Source: Paracoccus zeaxanthinifaciens ATCC 21588
GTDB taxonomy: Bacteria; Pseudomonadota; Alphaproteobacteria; Rhodobacterales; Rhodobacteraceae
DNA: 64,000 nucleotides
Direction: 5' to 3'
Assembly (NCBI RefSeq): GCF_000420145.1
Contig: NZ_ATUJ01000010.1
Span: forward strand, 1-64,000
Shown here piece after piece: positions 35,518-45,752 of this stretch (its first letter is position 1; every line of letters starts with the position of its first letter). A model generated the notes under the pieces. That model was not told where the DNA came from, ran no database searches, and was given only the letters and a program-made list of their open reading frames with translations. A program made the translations under genes and the position numbers.

Positions 35518-36120
35518 ATGTTCTATCGCCCAGAAGCCGGACACGGCCTGCCGCACAACCCCTTCAACGCCATCGTGGCCCCGCGCCCCATCGGCTGGAT
35601 CTCGACCCGCGGCAAGCAGGGCGACAACCTTGCGCCCTACAGCTTCTTCAACGCCGTCGCCTATGTGCCGCCGCAGGTCATGTTCGCCTCGACGGGGGCG
35701 AAGCCCGATCGCGGGGGCACCAAGGACAGCGTGGCCCAGATCATCGAGAGCGGCGTCTTCTGCGTCAATATCGGCACCGGCGACCTGCGCGAGGCGCTGA
35801 ACGCGACCTCGGCGCCGCTGCCCGCAGGACAGTCCGAGGCCGAACATGCCAGCATCGACATGGCCCCCTGCGACACGATCGACTGCCTGCGCGTGCGCGA
35901 CGCCGCCGCGTCGCTGGAATGCCGCATGACGCAGATCGTGCCGCTGGCCGGTCAGTCGAACTTTGCCGTCTTCGGCGTGGTGACGGGCGTGCACATGCGC
36001 GACGACTGCATCGTGGACGGGCGCTTCGACCCCCGCGCGGCGGGCGGCTGGATTGCACGTCTGGGCTACAAGGACTATGCCGCCGTGACCGATTTGTTCG
36101 AGATGGAGCGTCCGGCATGA
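35518..36120 (+). CDS. Flavin reductase-like FMN-binding protein
   Basis: A 200-residue protein of the flavin-reductase-like (FMN-binding split barrel) family. Key segments: [40 protein letters not shown] and the ESGVFCVNI stretch. Such proteins supply reduced FMN or act as small oxidoreductases; no partner monooxygenase is adjacent. The ATG at 35518 has AGGAGG 6 bases upstream. The stop overlaps apt by four bases. Confidence 0.87.
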   Translation: MFYRPEAGHGLPHNPFNAIVAPRPIGWISTRGKQGDNLAPYSFFNAVAYVPPQVMFASTGAKPDRGGTKDSVAQIIESGVFCVNIGTGDLREALNATSAPLPAGQSEAEHASIDMAPCDTIDCLRVRDAAASLECRMTQIVPLAGQSNFAVFGVVTGVHMRDDCIVDGRFDPRAAGGWIARLGYKDYAAVTDLFEMERPA

Positions 36121-36650
36121 GCCGCAGCGTCAAGGATTACATCCGCAGCATTCACGACTTCCCGAAGGAAGGCATCATCTTCCGCGACGTGACGACCCTG
36201 TTCGCCGATGCGCGCGGGTTCCGCATGGCCGTGGACCAGATCCTGCACGGCTATGCCGGGGACCGGATCGACAAGGTCGTGGGCCTCGAGGCGCGCGGCT
36301 TCATCCTGGGCGGCGCGGTGGCGCACCAGCTGTCCACGGGCTTCGTGCCGATCCGCAAGAAGGGCAAGCTGCCCGGCACCGTCATCTCCGAGGCGTATCA
36401 GCTGGAATACGGCGAAGCCGTGATGGAGATCCATGACGATGCGCTGAAGCCGGGCGAACGCGTGCTGATCGTGGACGACCTGCTGGCGACCGGCGGCACC
36501 GCCGAGGCCAGCATCAAGCTGTGCCGCCGCCTGGGCGCCGAGGTCGTGGGCTGCGCCTTCGTTATCGACCTGCCCGACCTGGGCGGACGCAAGCTGCTGG
36601 AGGGCATGGACATGCCCGTCCACGCGCTGTGCGAATTCGACGGTCACTGA
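36117..36650 (+). CDS. apt: Adenine phosphoribosyltransferase
   Basis: Purine salvage enzyme making AMP from adenine and PRPP. The 177-residue product has [34 protein letters not shown] and the PRPP-binding [16 protein letters not shown]. Full family length. Translationally coupled to the flavin reductase gene. Its 3' end overlaps the convergent FAD-linked dehydrogenase gene by 7 bases. Confidence 0.96.
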   Translation: MSRSVKDYIRSIHDFPKEGIIFRDVTTLFADARGFRMAVDQILHGYAGDRIDKVVGLEARGFILGGAVAHQLSTGFVPIRKKGKLPGTVISEAYQLEYGEAVMEIHDDALKPGERVLIVDDLLATGGTAEASIKLCRRLGAEVVGCAFVIDLPDLGGRKLLEGMDMPVHALCEFDGH

Positions 36651-38044
36651 GCCAGGACGGCACCCGGATTCATGATCCCAAGGGGGTCCAGCGCCCCCTT
36701 GATGGCCCGCATGGCCGACAGGCGCACCGGATCGCCCCAACGGGCCAGGTCCTGCGCCTTCAGCCGCCCCACCCCGTGTTCGGCCGAAAACGAGCCGCCG
36801 CGTTCGACGACCATCTCGTGGATCATCCGTGACAGGTCGCGGCGGCGGTCGTCGTATTCCCCGCGGTCGCGCCCCTCGGCGGGGAACAGGTTGTAATGCA
36901 GGTTGCCGTCGCCCAGATGGCCGAAGCAGTTGATGCGCATGTCGCCCTGCGCCGCCATCATCGCCCCCGCATCCGCGATGAAGCGCGACACCTCGGACAG
37001 GGGCAGGCTGATGTCGTGGCTGGCGATCGCGCCGACATGGCGGTTGGCCAACGGGATATGTTCGCGCAGGGCCCACAGGTCGGCGGCCTGCTGGCCCGAT
37101 TGCGCGACGGTGCCGTCGCTGACCAGCCCGGCATCCAGGCCGGCGGTGAACAGCCCCTCCAGTGCGGCATCGGCGGACAGGCCCGCAGGCAGGCCGACCT
37201 CGATCAGCGCCATCCATTCCGGCGCGGGGTCGAAGGGCTGGCGCATGTCCGGAAACGCCTCGGACAGGAAGCGCATCCCCTGCCCCGAGATCAGCTCGAA
37301 CGCGGTGACACCGCCCGCCATGCGCGCCTGCGCAAGCGACAGCAGCGACAGGGCGGCCGCGGGGCTGTCCACGACCATCATCGCGACGCCCGTCTCGGCG
37401 GGCAGCGGCGCCAAGACCAGCGAGGCCGCGGTGATCACGCCAAGCGTGCCCTCGGCCCCGATCAGCAGGTCGCGCATGTCGTATCCGGTATTGTCCTTCC
37501 GCAGCCGCTTGAGGTCGCGCATGATCTCGCCCGAGGGCAGGACGGCCTCGATGCCCAAGCACAGGGCGCGGGCATTGCCGTGGCGCAGCACGTTCACCCC
37601 GCCCGCATTGGTCGACAGCACGCCGCCGATCTGCGCGCTGCCCTGCGATGCCAGAGACAGCGGGAACTGGCGCCCCACCGCTGCGGCAGCGTCGCGGGCC
37701 GATTGCAGGGTCGCCCCGGCCTCGGCGATCATCACGCCTTCCTCGGGCCAAGTGGCACGGATGGCGGTCATCCGCTCCATCGACAGGACCAGCGGCGCGG
37801 GGCCGTCGGGCATGACGTTGCCGCCGACAAGGCCCGTGCCGCCGCCGCGCGGGACGACGGCCACGCGGGCTTCGGCGCAGGCACGGATGACGGCGGCGCA
37901 TTCCTCGGCGTCGCGGGGGGCGGCGACAAGGCCCGCCTGACCGCGGAACCGCCCGCGCGGTTCCTCGACATGGGCGGGGGTGACCTCTCGCAGGACGCCC
38001 TCGGGCAGGCGGGCGGCAAGGCGGGCGTCGGCGGGGTTCAGCAT
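36644..38044 (-). CDS. FAD-binding 2-hydroxyacid dehydrogenase (GlcD/D2HGDH-like)
   Basis: A 466-residue flavoprotein of the FAD_binding_4 / FAD-oxidase C family, which includes D-lactate and D-2-hydroxyglutarate dehydrogenases. The PP-loop [15 protein letters not shown] and [18 protein letters not shown] bind FAD. The C-terminal half carries [10 protein letters not shown] and [10 protein letters not shown] with the catalytic-site His and Glu. Substrate undetermined, probably D-2-hydroxyglutarate or D-lactate. The ATG at 38044 starts 10 bases after the upstream GNAT gene ends. Confidence 0.9.
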   Translation of the reverse strand: MLNPADARLAARLPEGVLREVTPAHVEEPRGRFRGQAGLVAAPRDAEECAAVIRACAEARVAVVPRGGGTGLVGGNVMPDGPAPLVLSMERMTAIRATWPEEGVMIAEAGATLQSARDAAAAVGRQFPLSLASQGSAQIGGVLSTNAGGVNVLRHGNARALCLGIEAVLPSGEIMRDLKRLRKDNTGYDMRDLLIGAEGTLGVITAASLVLAPLPAETGVAMMVVDSPAAALSLLSLAQARMAGGVTAFELISGQGMRFLSEAFPDMRQPFDPAPEWMALIEVGLPAGLSADAALEGLFTAGLDAGLVSDGTVAQSGQQAADLWALREHIPLANRHVGAIASHDISLPLSEVSRFIADAGAMMAAQGDMRINCFGHLGDGNLHYNLFPAEGRDRGEYDDRRRDLSRMIHEMVVERGGSFSAEHGVGRLKAQDLARWGDPVRLSAMRAIKGALDPLGIMNPGAVLAQ

Positions 38045-38054
38045 GGGCAACCTG

Positions 38055-38639
38055 TCAGCGGATATCGGTGCGGCCGCGCCTGTCCAGCCGCAGGTTGGAA
38101 TAGAGAACGTGGTTCCGCCAGCGCCCCGCGATCTGCAGATAGCTCTGGGCGACGCCCTCGTACTTGAAGCCGGACTTCTCCAGGACCCCGCGCGAGGCGG
38201 CGTTCTCGGGCAGGCAGGCGGCCTCGATCCGGGACAGGTCCAGCGTGGTGAAGGCGTGATGGACCAGCACGCCGATCGCCTCGGCCATGTAGCCCATCCG
38301 CGCATGCGGCTGGCCGATCCAGTACCCGATCGTGCCCGATTGCGCGGGGCCGCGGCGGATGTTGTCCAGCGTGATCGCCCCCACCAGAACCCCGTCGCGG
38401 CGCATGATGAACAGCGGCCAGGCGCTGCCCTGCCTGCTGGCGCGGGCGGCCCAGTAGACGCGGTTGGTAAAGCTTTTGCGGGTCAGATGGTCGGGCGCCC
38501 AGACGGGCTCCCACGGCGTCAGGAACTCACGGCTTTCGGCACGCAGGGTGCTCCAGGCCGTGAAATCCGTATGTTGGGGCAGGCGCAGCACGATCCGTTC
38601 GGCGTCCAGCCGGAAGGAACGTCGCCGCGCCATGATCAT
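38055..38639 (-). CDS. GNAT acetyltransferase, RimJ-like
   Basis: A 194-residue Acetyltransf_3 protein with RIVLRLPQHTDFTAWSTLR at the start, GTIGYWIGQPHARMGYMAEA (acetyl-CoA loop) and IEAACLPENAASRGVLEKSG. This resembles ribosomal-protein S5/L12 N-acetyltransferases, but many such proteins act elsewhere. The ATG overlaps the M16 peptidase stop by four bases (ATGA). Confidence 0.86.
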   Translation of the reverse strand: MIMARRRSFRLDAERIVLRLPQHTDFTAWSTLRAESREFLTPWEPVWAPDHLTRKSFTNRVYWAARASRQGSAWPLFIMRRDGVLVGAITLDNIRRGPAQSGTIGYWIGQPHARMGYMAEAIGVLVHHAFTTLDLSRIEAACLPENAASRGVLEKSGFKYEGVAQSYLQIAGRWRNHVLYSNLRLDRRGRTDIR

Positions 38640-39910
38640 GCGGCCAACCTTTCGATCAACGCATCGCGCGACGGCGCCCGCGACACGGGACCATAGAGCG
38701 CGAGCGCAGGCCGGGCATTGGCGATCAGCCCTTCGGCATGGGCGCGGACATCGGCCGCGGTGACCGCGGCGATACGCTCGGCCACCTCGGCGGGATCGGG
38801 CACGCGGCCCCAGATCGCCAGCGTCCGCGCCGCGCGTTCGGCCTGCGCCGAGGGGCTTTCGAGGCCCATCAGCAGCCCCGCGCGCAGCTGCGCCTTGGCG
38901 CGCGCGATCTCGGCCTCGGTCATGTCCTCGGCGGCGCGCTTGATCTCGTCGATGGTCAGGTTCGCCAGATCGCCCAGATCCTCGGCGCCGGTGCCCGCAT
39001 AGACGGTCATCATGCCGGTATCGTCATGGAAGCCCGACTGCGCGAAGATCGTGTAGCACAGGCCGCGCTCCTCGCGGATCTTCTGGAACAGCCGCGAGGA
39101 CATCCCGCCCCCAAGCGCCGCCGAGAAGATCTGCGAGGCGTAGAAGTCCGGCGCGTGATAGCCCGGCCCCTCGAGCGCCAGCGCGAAATGCGCCTGTTCC
39201 AGCTGCTTGTCGCGGCGGAATTCGAGGCCCTGCCAGCGTGCGCCTTCGCGCTTGGCCTGCGGACGCGGCGCGACATGGCCAAGCGTCGCCTCGGCCAGGC
39301 GCACGATGCGGTCGTGATCGACCGCCCCCGCCGCCGCGACGATCATCTGGCCGGGGCCGTAATGCTCGGTCACGAAACCCGCCAGATCCTCGCGGCCGAA
39401 ACCGCTGACACGCTCGGCCGGGCCCAGGATCGTGCGACCGATTGGCTGGTCGGGATAGGCGGCCTCTTGCAGCCAGTCGAAGATGATGTCGTCGGGCGTG
39501 TCCAGCGACTGCCCGATCTCCTGCAGGATGACGCCGCGCTCGACCTCGATCTCTCGTTGGTCGAAGACGGGGTTCAGGACGATGTCGCTGATCACGTCGA
39601 AGGCCAGGTCCACGTCCTGTTCCAGCACGCGCACGTAATAGGCCGTCGCATCGCGCGAGGTATAGGCGTTGATATAGCCGCCCACATCCTCGATCGCCTC
39701 GGCGATCTGCAGGGCGCTGCGGGTCTTGGTGCCCTTGAACGCCATGTGTTCGAGGAAATGCGCGATGCCGTTCTGTTCGGCGCGTTCGTTGCGCCCGCCC
39801 GCGCTGACCCAGACGCCCAGGGCCGCGGAATGCAGCCCCGGCATCTGGCGCGTCACGATGCGCAGGCCGTTGGGAAGGGTCGTCAGTCGGCTGTTGGGGT
39901 CCTGGTTCAA
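38636..39910 (-). CDS. M16 family zinc metallopeptidase (processing-peptidase-like)
   Basis: A 424-residue pitrilysin-family peptidase similar to mitochondrial processing peptidase beta. The inverted zinc motif HxxEH is present in IAHFLEHMAFKGT near residue 47, and the third ligand lies in EIEVERGVILQEIGQ. The second half (about residues 200-424) is the inactive-type M16 domain. It has no signal peptide, so it is probably cytoplasmic. It overlaps thrC and the GNAT gene by four bases each. Confidence 0.92.
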   Translation of the reverse strand: MNQDPNSRLTTLPNGLRIVTRQMPGLHSAALGVWVSAGGRNERAEQNGIAHFLEHMAFKGTKTRSALQIAEAIEDVGGYINAYTSRDATAYYVRVLEQDVDLAFDVISDIVLNPVFDQREIEVERGVILQEIGQSLDTPDDIIFDWLQEAAYPDQPIGRTILGPAERVSGFGREDLAGFVTEHYGPGQMIVAAAGAVDHDRIVRLAEATLGHVAPRPQAKREGARWQGLEFRRDKQLEQAHFALALEGPGYHAPDFYASQIFSAALGGGMSSRLFQKIREERGLCYTIFAQSGFHDDTGMMTVYAGTGAEDLGDLANLTIDEIKRAAEDMTEAEIARAKAQLRAGLLMGLESPSAQAERAARTLAIWGRVPDPAEVAERIAAVTAADVRAHAEGLIANARPALALYGPVSRAPSRDALIERLAA

Positions 39911-41283
39911 TTCGTCCTCCGGTCGAGGATCAGCGATTTAAGCGCCTCGACGTCGTTTTCAACCCGGGTGACGCGTTCGGGCAGATCGAACAGCCCCGCC
40001 ATGTGCGGCGGCAGGCCGGGGCGTTCGCCGATGGCGTTCTCCACCGCGTCGGGGAATTTCGCGGGATGGGCGGTGGCCAGCGTGACCATCGGGACGCCCG
40101 GTTCGATATTGCGTTCGGCCACCGCGACGCCGATGGCGCTGTGGGGACACAGGATTTCGCCCGTGGCATCGCGCGTGGCGCGGATCTGGGCGGTGGTTTC
40201 CTCCTCGCCGACGCGGCCCGACAGGAACTCGTCGCGCAGGGTTTCCAGCGCGCCCTGGCTGATCGAGAAGCCGCCGGCCTTCAGCTCGTCCATCAGCTGG
40301 CGAATCGCGCCCGCATCCTGGTCATAGGCCAGGTACAGCGCGCGCTCGAAGTTCGAGCTGACCTGGATGTCCATCGACGGGCTGATCGAGGGCGCGACCT
40401 CGCCCACGCGGTATTCGCCGGTGGTCAGCGCGCGGTGCAGGATGTCGTTCTGGTTCGTGGCGACGATCAGGCGACGGATCGGCAGGCCCATGCGGCGCGC
40501 GATGCTGCCCGCGAAGATGTCGCCGAAATTGCCGGTCGGCACGCAGAAATCGGTCGGGCGCATCCCGAGGCTCGCCGCCGCAGTGAAATAGTACACGATC
40601 TGGGCCACGACCCGCGCCCAGTTGATGCTGTTCACGCCCGCAAGCCCGACGGTGTCGCGGAAATCGTGGTCGTTGAACAGGTCCTTGAGCCGCGCCTGGC
40701 AGTCGTCGAAATGGCCGGTCAGCGCCAGCGCGTGGACGTTCTGCGCGTCGGGCGTGGTCATCTGGCGGCGCTGCACCTCGGAGACACGGCCATGCGGGTA
40801 CATGATGAACACGTCCACATTATCGATGCCCTTGAACGCCTCGATCGCGGCGGACCCGGTATCGCCCGAGGTCGCGCCCACGATGGTGATCCGCTGGCCG
40901 GACCGCTTCAGCGCGATCTGGAACAGCTGGGCGATCAGCTGCATCGCGAAGTCCTTGAAGGCCAGCGTCGGGCCGTGGAACAGCTCCAGCAGGTGATGGC
41001 CGGGGGCCAGCTGCACCAGCGGCGCGCGGGCCGCATGGCTGATCCGGTCATATGCGCGGTCGATGGCGCCGCGCAGCTCCTCGTCGGTGAAGCAGTCGCC
41101 GGTGAAGGGGCGGATCACGCGGAAGGCGATCTCCTCGTAGGACAGGCCGTCCATCCGGTCCAGGCCGTCGATGGTCGGGATCGTCTCGGGCAGGTACAGC
41201 CCCCCGTCACGCGCCAGACCGGACAGCATGGCTTGTTCGAAATCCAGGCTCGGGGCCTCTCCGCGGGTCGAGACGTAACGCAT
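39907..41283 (-). CDS. thrC: Threonine synthase
   Basis: PLP enzyme making L-threonine from O-phosphohomoserine. The 458-residue product starts MRYVSTRGEAPSLDFEQAML and has the PLP lysine in GPTLAFKDFAMQLIAQ, the phosphate loop TSGDTGSAAIEAF, and VNSINWARVVAQIVYYF of the long (yeast/enterobacterial) ThrC class. The ATG at 41283 has AAGGA upstream; an in-frame TTG two codons earlier is less likely. Neighbour order SURF1-thrC-M16 is common in Rhodobacteraceae. Confidence 0.96.
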   Translation of the reverse strand: MRYVSTRGEAPSLDFEQAMLSGLARDGGLYLPETIPTIDGLDRMDGLSYEEIAFRVIRPFTGDCFTDEELRGAIDRAYDRISHAARAPLVQLAPGHHLLELFHGPTLAFKDFAMQLIAQLFQIALKRSGQRITIVGATSGDTGSAAIEAFKGIDNVDVFIMYPHGRVSEVQRRQMTTPDAQNVHALALTGHFDDCQARLKDLFNDHDFRDTVGLAGVNSINWARVVAQIVYYFTAAASLGMRPTDFCVPTGNFGDIFAGSIARRMGLPIRRLIVATNQNDILHRALTTGEYRVGEVAPSISPSMDIQVSSNFERALYLAYDQDAGAIRQLMDELKAGGFSISQGALETLRDEFLSGRVGEEETTAQIRATRDATGEILCPHSAIGVAVAERNIEPGVPMVTLATAHPAKFPDAVENAIGERPGLPPHMAGLFDLPERVTRVENDVEALKSLILDRRTN

Positions 41284-41293
41284 CGGCAATCCT

Positions 41294-41965
41294 TCAATAG
41301 CTGCGCTGCCTGATACGCCAGATCAGCGCCAGTGTCATCACCGCCCATGTGGCGGCGATCATGAACCACTGCATGGCATAGGACAGGTGGTTGTTCGGTA
41401 TCCCCTCGATCGCGACGGGGATGGGCTCGGCGCCCTGGTTGTCGCCCTGCACGAAGCTGGCGACGACCAGGACCGGCTCGGTGTTCAGCTGGGCGGCCAT
41501 CGCGTCCACGTCGCGGGCGAACCAGATGTTCTCGTCCAGGTTCGGCGCGGGGGTCGATCCGCTGGCATCCTGCGGCCAGTGCAGGTTGCCCGTCACCTGC
41601 AGCCGCGTCGGTCCGCGGTCCAGGTGCCGGTCGTCCTGCGGCACGAAGCCCCGGTCCAGCAGGATCGCGCGTCCGTCATCCGTGATGAAGCGCGACACGA
41701 TCTGATAGCCCGCGCCCTGTTCCTTGGTGTGGGACAACACGTCGATCTCGGCCCCCGAGGTGGTGCCGGCGACGGTCACGGGCAGGTATTTCATCGAAGG
41801 GTCGATATCGGCGGGAAGCGGGACGGGTTCGGCGTCGATCCCCTGCCGGATCTCGTCCAGCATCGCTTCCTTCCAGTCGCGACGGTCCAGCTGCCACAGG
41901 CCCAGCTGGACCAGGATGGCGCATCCGACGATGCCGATCAGGACGGGAAACAGATAGCGGCGCAT
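41294..41965 (-). CDS. SURF1 family cytochrome oxidase assembly protein
   Basis: A 223-residue SURF1/Shy1 protein with two membrane helices, one near residues 3-22 (LFPVLIGIVGCAILVQLGLW) and one near the C-terminus (MIAATWAVMTLALIW), and a periplasmic domain with ILLDRGFVP and NHLSYAMQWF. SURF1 proteins insert heme a into subunit I of aa3 oxidases. It follows ctaE, as surf1c does in Paracoccus denitrificans, with a hairpin terminator between. Confidence 0.92.
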   Translation of the reverse strand: MRRYLFPVLIGIVGCAILVQLGLWQLDRRDWKEAMLDEIRQGIDAEPVPLPADIDPSMKYLPVTVAGTTSGAEIDVLSHTKEQGAGYQIVSRFITDDGRAILLDRGFVPQDDRHLDRGPTRLQVTGNLHWPQDASGSTPAPNLDENIWFARDVDAMAAQLNTEPVLVVASFVQGDNQGAEPIPVAIEGIPNNHLSYAMQWFMIAATWAVMTLALIWRIRQRSY

Positions 41966-41985
41966 GGGCTTTCCGGCGGGCCATG

Positions 41986-42018
41986 ACGAAAAACGCGCGG
42001 GGAGACATCCCCCGCGCG
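41986..42018 (-). terminator. Terminator between ctaE and SURF1
   Basis: On the minus strand CGCGCGGGG (42018-42010) and CCCCGCGCG (42002-41994) form a 9-base-pair stem followed by TTTTTCG. It follows the ctaE stop and precedes the SURF1 ATG, so SURF1-thrC expression may rely on read-through or its own promoter. Confidence 0.65.
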
Positions 42019-42040
42019 CCCTGTCGTCGCGATTGGGGGA

Positions 42041-42868
42041 TCAGCTGCCCCAGACGTAGATGACGGCGAACAGCACCAGCCAGATCACGTCGACGAAGTG
42101 CCAGTACCAGGCGGCGGCCTCGAAGCCGATATGCTGGTCGCGGGTCATCTGGCCGCGCATGAAGCGGATCAGGCAGACCAGCAGGAAGATCGTGCCGATG
42201 ATGACGTGCAGCCCGTGGAAGCCGGTCGCGATGTAGAATGCCGAGGCATAGGCCGTGTCGGCCAGGCCGAAGGCCGCGTGGCTGTATTCGTATGCCTGCA
42301 GACCGGTGAAGAAGACGCCCAGGACGACGGCGATGGCCAGGCCGTTGATGGTCGTCTTGCGGTCGCCCTCGTGTGCCCAGGCGTGGTGGGCCCAGGTCAC
42401 GGCCACGCCCGACAGCAGCAGGATCAGCGTGTTGATGAAGGGCAGGTGCCAGGGGTCGAAGGTCTGGATGCCCTCGGGCGGCCAGACGCCGTCGGTGATC
42501 GGGCTCTGTTCGCCCATCGGATAGAGGGCGTTCTTCATGAAGTTCCAGAACAGCGACACGAACAGCATCGCCTCGGACAGTACGAACAGGATGAAGCCGA
42601 CCTGCAGGCCGATGCGCACGACCGGGGTGTGATCGCCCGATTCAGCCTCGCGGACGACATCGGCCCACCAGCCGAAGGCGACATAGCAGGTCGCGATCAG
42701 GCCGATCGCGAAGACCCAGGGACCGGTGAGCGGCGCGCCCATCACGGTGACGTCCCCGGTCATCCATGCGACGGCGCCGAACAGCATGACGAACACCCCC
42801 ACCGAGGCGAGGAACGGCCAGATCGAGGCCGGCAGAATGTGGTAATCGTGGTTCTTTGCGTGCGCCAT
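42041..42868 (-). CDS. ctaE: Cytochrome c oxidase (aa3) subunit III
   Basis: Integral membrane subunit III of the aa3 oxidase. The 275-residue product has seven hydrophobic helices, starting [19 protein letters not shown]. Family features are [13 protein letters not shown], the conserved [12 protein letters not shown] loop and [14 protein letters not shown], with the C-terminal [17 protein letters not shown]. Subunit I is not in the window; in Paracoccus it is encoded elsewhere. Confidence 0.96.
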   Translation of the reverse strand: MAHAKNHDYHILPASIWPFLASVGVFVMLFGAVAWMTGDVTVMGAPLTGPWVFAIGLIATCYVAFGWWADVVREAESGDHTPVVRIGLQVGFILFVLSEAMLFVSLFWNFMKNALYPMGEQSPITDGVWPPEGIQTFDPWHLPFINTLILLLSGVAVTWAHHAWAHEGDRKTTINGLAIAVVLGVFFTGLQAYEYSHAAFGLADTAYASAFYIATGFHGLHVIIGTIFLLVCLIRFMRGQMTRDQHIGFEAAAWYWHFVDVIWLVLFAVIYVWGS

Positions 42869-42904
42869 CGTTGGATCCCCAGAGGCCCCCTCTTTGTCTT
42901 CAGG

Positions 42905-43477
42905 TCAGTTGATGGTCCCGGACGTGCCCGTGTCAAGCGCAGCGCTCTTGGGTTCGGTCCGATGGAAGGTATAGGACAGGGTGATGTCGCGCACCCAGGA
43001 CGCGTCGCGATCCTCGACCAGTTCGGGATCGACGAAGAAGCTGACCGGCATCTCGATCCGCTCTCCGGGCTGAAGCGTCTGCTCGGTGAAGCAGAAGCAT
43101 TCGACCTTGATGAAATAATAGCCCGAGACCTCGGGGGCGACGTTGTAGCTGGCGGTCCCCGTCAGCGGCTCGTCGGTGTTGTTGATCGCCTCGTAGAAGG
43201 CCAGCCCGTTTTCCCCGATGCGCAGGTCCATGCGCGTCTGCATGGGCCGGAACGTCCAGCCCAGATTGTCGTCCACATTCGCGTCGAAGCGCACGCGCAC
43301 GATCTCGTCCAGAACCTCGTCCGAGGCGCTCTCGGCGACCTGCGTGGTGCCACCGAAGCCGGTCACGCGGCAGAACCAGTTGTAGAAGGGCACGGCGGCC
43401 CAGGCCAGCGCGCCCATGGTCAGGACGACGGCCACAAGCGCGGTGACGGTGCGGGCCTCGGGGCTCAGGCGCTTCAT
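42905..43477 (-). CDS. ctaG: Cytochrome c oxidase assembly protein CtaG (Cox11)
   Basis: Membrane-anchored periplasmic copper chaperone that loads CuB in subunit I. The 190-residue product has one N-terminal helix ([20 protein letters not shown]), [13 protein letters not shown], and the copper motif CFCFTEQ. The C-terminal VSFFVDPE and ITLSYTFH are also typical. The start overlaps the upstream small gene by four bases. Confidence 0.95.
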   Translation of the reverse strand: MKRLSPEARTVTALVAVVLTMGALAWAAVPFYNWFCRVTGFGGTTQVAESASDEVLDEIVRVRFDANVDDNLGWTFRPMQTRMDLRIGENGLAFYEAINNTDEPLTGTASYNVAPEVSGYYFIKVECFCFTEQTLQPGERIEMPVSFFVDPELVEDRDASWVRDITLSYTFHRTEPKSAALDTGTSGTIN

Positions 43478-43665
43478 TCGGCCTCCTCGGTCTCGGCCGG
43501 GGTCAGCGAGACGCGCGGGCTATGGTCGAACGCCTCCATCAGGTCGCCCTGGCGGACCTTGACCACGGTCAGCGCGAAGACCAGCGCGACGAAGGCCAGA
43601 AGAACCAGCCCAAGCCCGACATTGCGCGACCGGCGGCGCGAGTGCAGCTCGTGTTCGGTACGCAT
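43474..43665 (-). CDS. Small single-helix protein of the cta operon
   Basis: A 63-residue protein: basic N-terminus ([15 protein letters not shown]), one transmembrane helix ([19 protein letters not shown]) and a short acidic tail. It occupies the position of 'orf1' between ctaB and ctaG in the Paracoccus cta operon and resembles CoxF-type small proteins. Function unproven; probably an oxidase accessory. The ATG overlaps the ctaB stop by one base and its stop overlaps ctaG by four, strong evidence that it is translated. Confidence 0.8.
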   Translation of the reverse strand: MRTEHELHSRRRSRNVGLGLVLLAFVALVFALTVVKVRQGDLMEAFDHSPRVSLTPAETEEAE

Positions 43666-44582
43666 TACCAGCCCCCCAGCCAGCTTTGAATCAGCAGGGC
43701 GAGGAAATGCACGAACAGGTAATAGAGCGACAGCCGGAAGACGCGCTTCTCGACGGCATAGTCGTCGGCGATCGCCTGATCCTCGGACCGGCGGAAGATC
43801 TGCCAGCAGCCGCGCAGGAAGGCCACGTTCAGCACCACCGCCACCGCCATGTACAGCGGCCCGCCCACCGAGGTCAGGCCCAGCCCGATCGCGAAGGGCG
43901 CAAGCGCCACGGCATAGGCCAGGATGTGACGGCGGGTCGAGCGGCGGCCATGCGTCACCGTCAGCATAGGCACGCCCGCGCGGTGGTAATCTTCCTTCAT
44001 GAACAGCGCCAGCGCCCAGAAATGCGGCGGCGTCCAGACGAAGATCAGCATGAACATCAGGATGGATTCGATGCCGATGCCGCCCGTCGCGCAGGCCCAG
44101 CCGATCATCGGCGGAAACGCCCCCGCCGCACCGCCGATGACGATGTTCTGCGGGGTCGAGCGCTTGAGCCAGACGGTATAGACGACGGCATAGAAGAAGA
44201 TCGTGAAGGCGAGGAAGGCGGCGGCGAACCAGTTCGCCACCAGCCCCAGCATCATCACCGAGATGACGCTCAGTACGATCCCGAGGCCGAGCGCCTCGTT
44301 TTCCTGCACGAGGCCCGCGGGGATGGGGCGCGACCGGGTGCGGTTCATCACCGCGTCGATGTCGCGGTCGTACCACATGTTCAGCGCGCCCGAGGCCCCG
44401 CCGCCAAGCGCGATGAACAGCACGGCGCAGAAGCCGATGAAGGGATGCACGTCGACCGGCGCGACCCACAGGCCCACGAAGGCGGTGAAGACCACCAGCG
44501 ACATCACGCGCGGTTTCAGCAGCGCGACGTAATCGCGGAACTCGCCCTCGGGGCTTGCGTCATATGCGTTGATGTCGGTCAT
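43665..44582 (-). CDS. ctaB: Heme O synthase (protoheme IX farnesyltransferase)
   Basis: Inner-membrane UbiA-family enzyme that farnesylates heme b to heme o, precursor of heme a. The 305-residue product has the prenyl-diphosphate motif [19 protein letters not shown] near residue 70 and about nine hydrophobic segments. It has the second Asp-rich region typical of CtaB ([13 protein letters not shown]). Between ctaC and the small orf, as in other Rhodobacterales. Confidence 0.95.
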   Translation of the reverse strand: MTDINAYDASPEGEFRDYVALLKPRVMSLVVFTAFVGLWVAPVDVHPFIGFCAVLFIALGGGASGALNMWYDRDIDAVMNRTRSRPIPAGLVQENEALGLGIVLSVISVMMLGLVANWFAAAFLAFTIFFYAVVYTVWLKRSTPQNIVIGGAAGAFPPMIGWACATGGIGIESILMFMLIFVWTPPHFWALALFMKEDYHRAGVPMLTVTHGRRSTRRHILAYAVALAPFAIGLGLTSVGGPLYMAVAVVLNVAFLRGCWQIFRRSEDQAIADDYAVEKRVFRLSLYYLFVHFLALLIQSWLGGW

Positions 44583-44646
44583 CGGGCCTTCACGGTTTGG
44601 CTTGTCCGGGGCGCGGCTGCGGGCCAGCCCCGAACGGCTTGTCGGT

Positions 44647-45543
44647 TCAGTCGGCGCTTGCGACCTCGACCGGGGTGGTCAGGGCGGCGGTCTGCTCGAC
44701 CTCGTCGCCCATGCTGCCCCCCTGCGAGGCGACCCATTCGGCATAGACCTCGGGAGAGACGGCCTTCACGACGATGGGCATGTAGGCATGGTTCACGCCG
44801 CACAGCTCGCTGCACTGGCCGAAATAGGTGCCTTCCTGTTCGACGTTGAACCAGGCCTGGGCGATGCGGCCCGGAACGGCGTCCTGCTTCACGGCGAAGG
44901 CGGGGATGGTCCAGCTGTGGATCACGTCGCTGGCGGTCACCTGCAGCAGCACGTTCTGGCCGGTCGGCACGACGACGGCGGTGTCGGTCGCCAGCTTGTA
45001 TTCCTCGGGGGCATAGCCGTACTCGGCCAGATCCTCCTCGGGCAGCATCAGGCTGTCGAAGCTGACGCCGTTGTCGGGATATTCATAGGACCAGTACCAC
45101 TGGTGGCCGGTGGCCTTGATCACGACATCCGGGTTCTCGGGCATTTCCTGGCTGCGGAACAGGATCGGCAACGAGAAGACGCCGATCGCGATCAGCACCA
45201 GGACGGGGACCAGAGTCCAGCCGATCTCCAGCGCGGTGTTGTGGGTGAACTTGGCCGGAACCGGGTTCGCGCGCGAGTTGAAGCGCAGGATCACCGCCAG
45301 CAGCAGGCCGCAGACGAAGACCGTGATCACCGCGATGATCACCAGCACGAAATGGTCCAGCCACTGCTGATCGCGCGCCAGTTCCGTCGCAGCCGGCTGG
45401 AACCCCATGCCGCCGTCGACGGGCTTGCCGATCACCGGCAGGTCCCCGATTACGTCCTGCGCCGCAGCCGCACCAGTCAGCGCAGCCGCCGAAGCCAAGC
45501 CCGCCACTGCCGCGCATCCACGGCGAATCATCGCTATTGCCAT
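44647..45543 (-). CDS. ctaC: Cytochrome c oxidase (aa3) subunit II
   Basis: Subunit II with the CuA electron-entry site. The 298-residue product has a signal peptide ([19 protein letters not shown]), two transmembrane helices (around residues 55-75 and 98-118), and a periplasmic cupredoxin domain. CuA ligands are visible in HSWTIPAF and [25 protein letters not shown] is the aromatic electron-transfer region. First gene of the cta operon, divergent from tldD. Confidence 0.97.
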   Translation of the reverse strand: MAIAMIRRGCAAVAGLASAAALTGAAAAQDVIGDLPVIGKPVDGGMGFQPAATELARDQQWLDHFVLVIIAVITVFVCGLLLAVILRFNSRANPVPAKFTHNTALEIGWTLVPVLVLIAIGVFSLPILFRSQEMPENPDVVIKATGHQWYWSYEYPDNGVSFDSLMLPEEDLAEYGYAPEEYKLATDTAVVVPTGQNVLLQVTASDVIHSWTIPAFAVKQDAVPGRIAQAWFNVEQEGTYFGQCSELCGVNHAYMPIVVKAVSPEVYAEWVASQGGSMGDEVEQTAALTTPVEVASAD

Positions 45544-45611
45544 CTTCCCATCCCATCGTGTTGGTCTGGCCGAACCGGCCGCAGGCGCAGGTCGAGCCTG
45601 CCCCTTTCCCT

Positions 45612-45641
45612 TTCACAGTACAGGTTCTATGACCATATAAT
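45612..45641 (+). promoter_or_regulatory. Candidate tldD promoter
   Basis: TTCACA (45612-45617), 18-base spacer, perfect TATAAT (45636-45641). The same stretch read on the minus strand offers TTGCCC (45650-45655) and CATAGA-like elements for ctaC, so the divergent promoters may overlap. The tldD leader then contains two GC hairpins (45674-45720). Confidence 0.45.
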
Positions 45642-45752
45642 GCCTGTCCGGGCAAGACATACCTACAGCATTCCCGCCCCTGCGGGCATTGCGACCGGCT
45701 GCCGCGCCCCTTCGGGCGGCCCCGAAACCACGATCCCCTGCAGGAGCATTGC

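Noticed and set aside
34903..35994. Fused 363-codon frame joining the acetyltransferase with upstream sequence
   Set aside because: The upstream part is antisense to the flavin reductase gene; the ATG at 35403 with GGAGG gives a normal-length acetyltransferase.
36075..37901. Long frame overlapping apt and the FAD-linked dehydrogenase
   Set aside because: It is Arg/Gly-rich antisense/out-of-frame sequence without motifs, while both true genes have complete family signatures.
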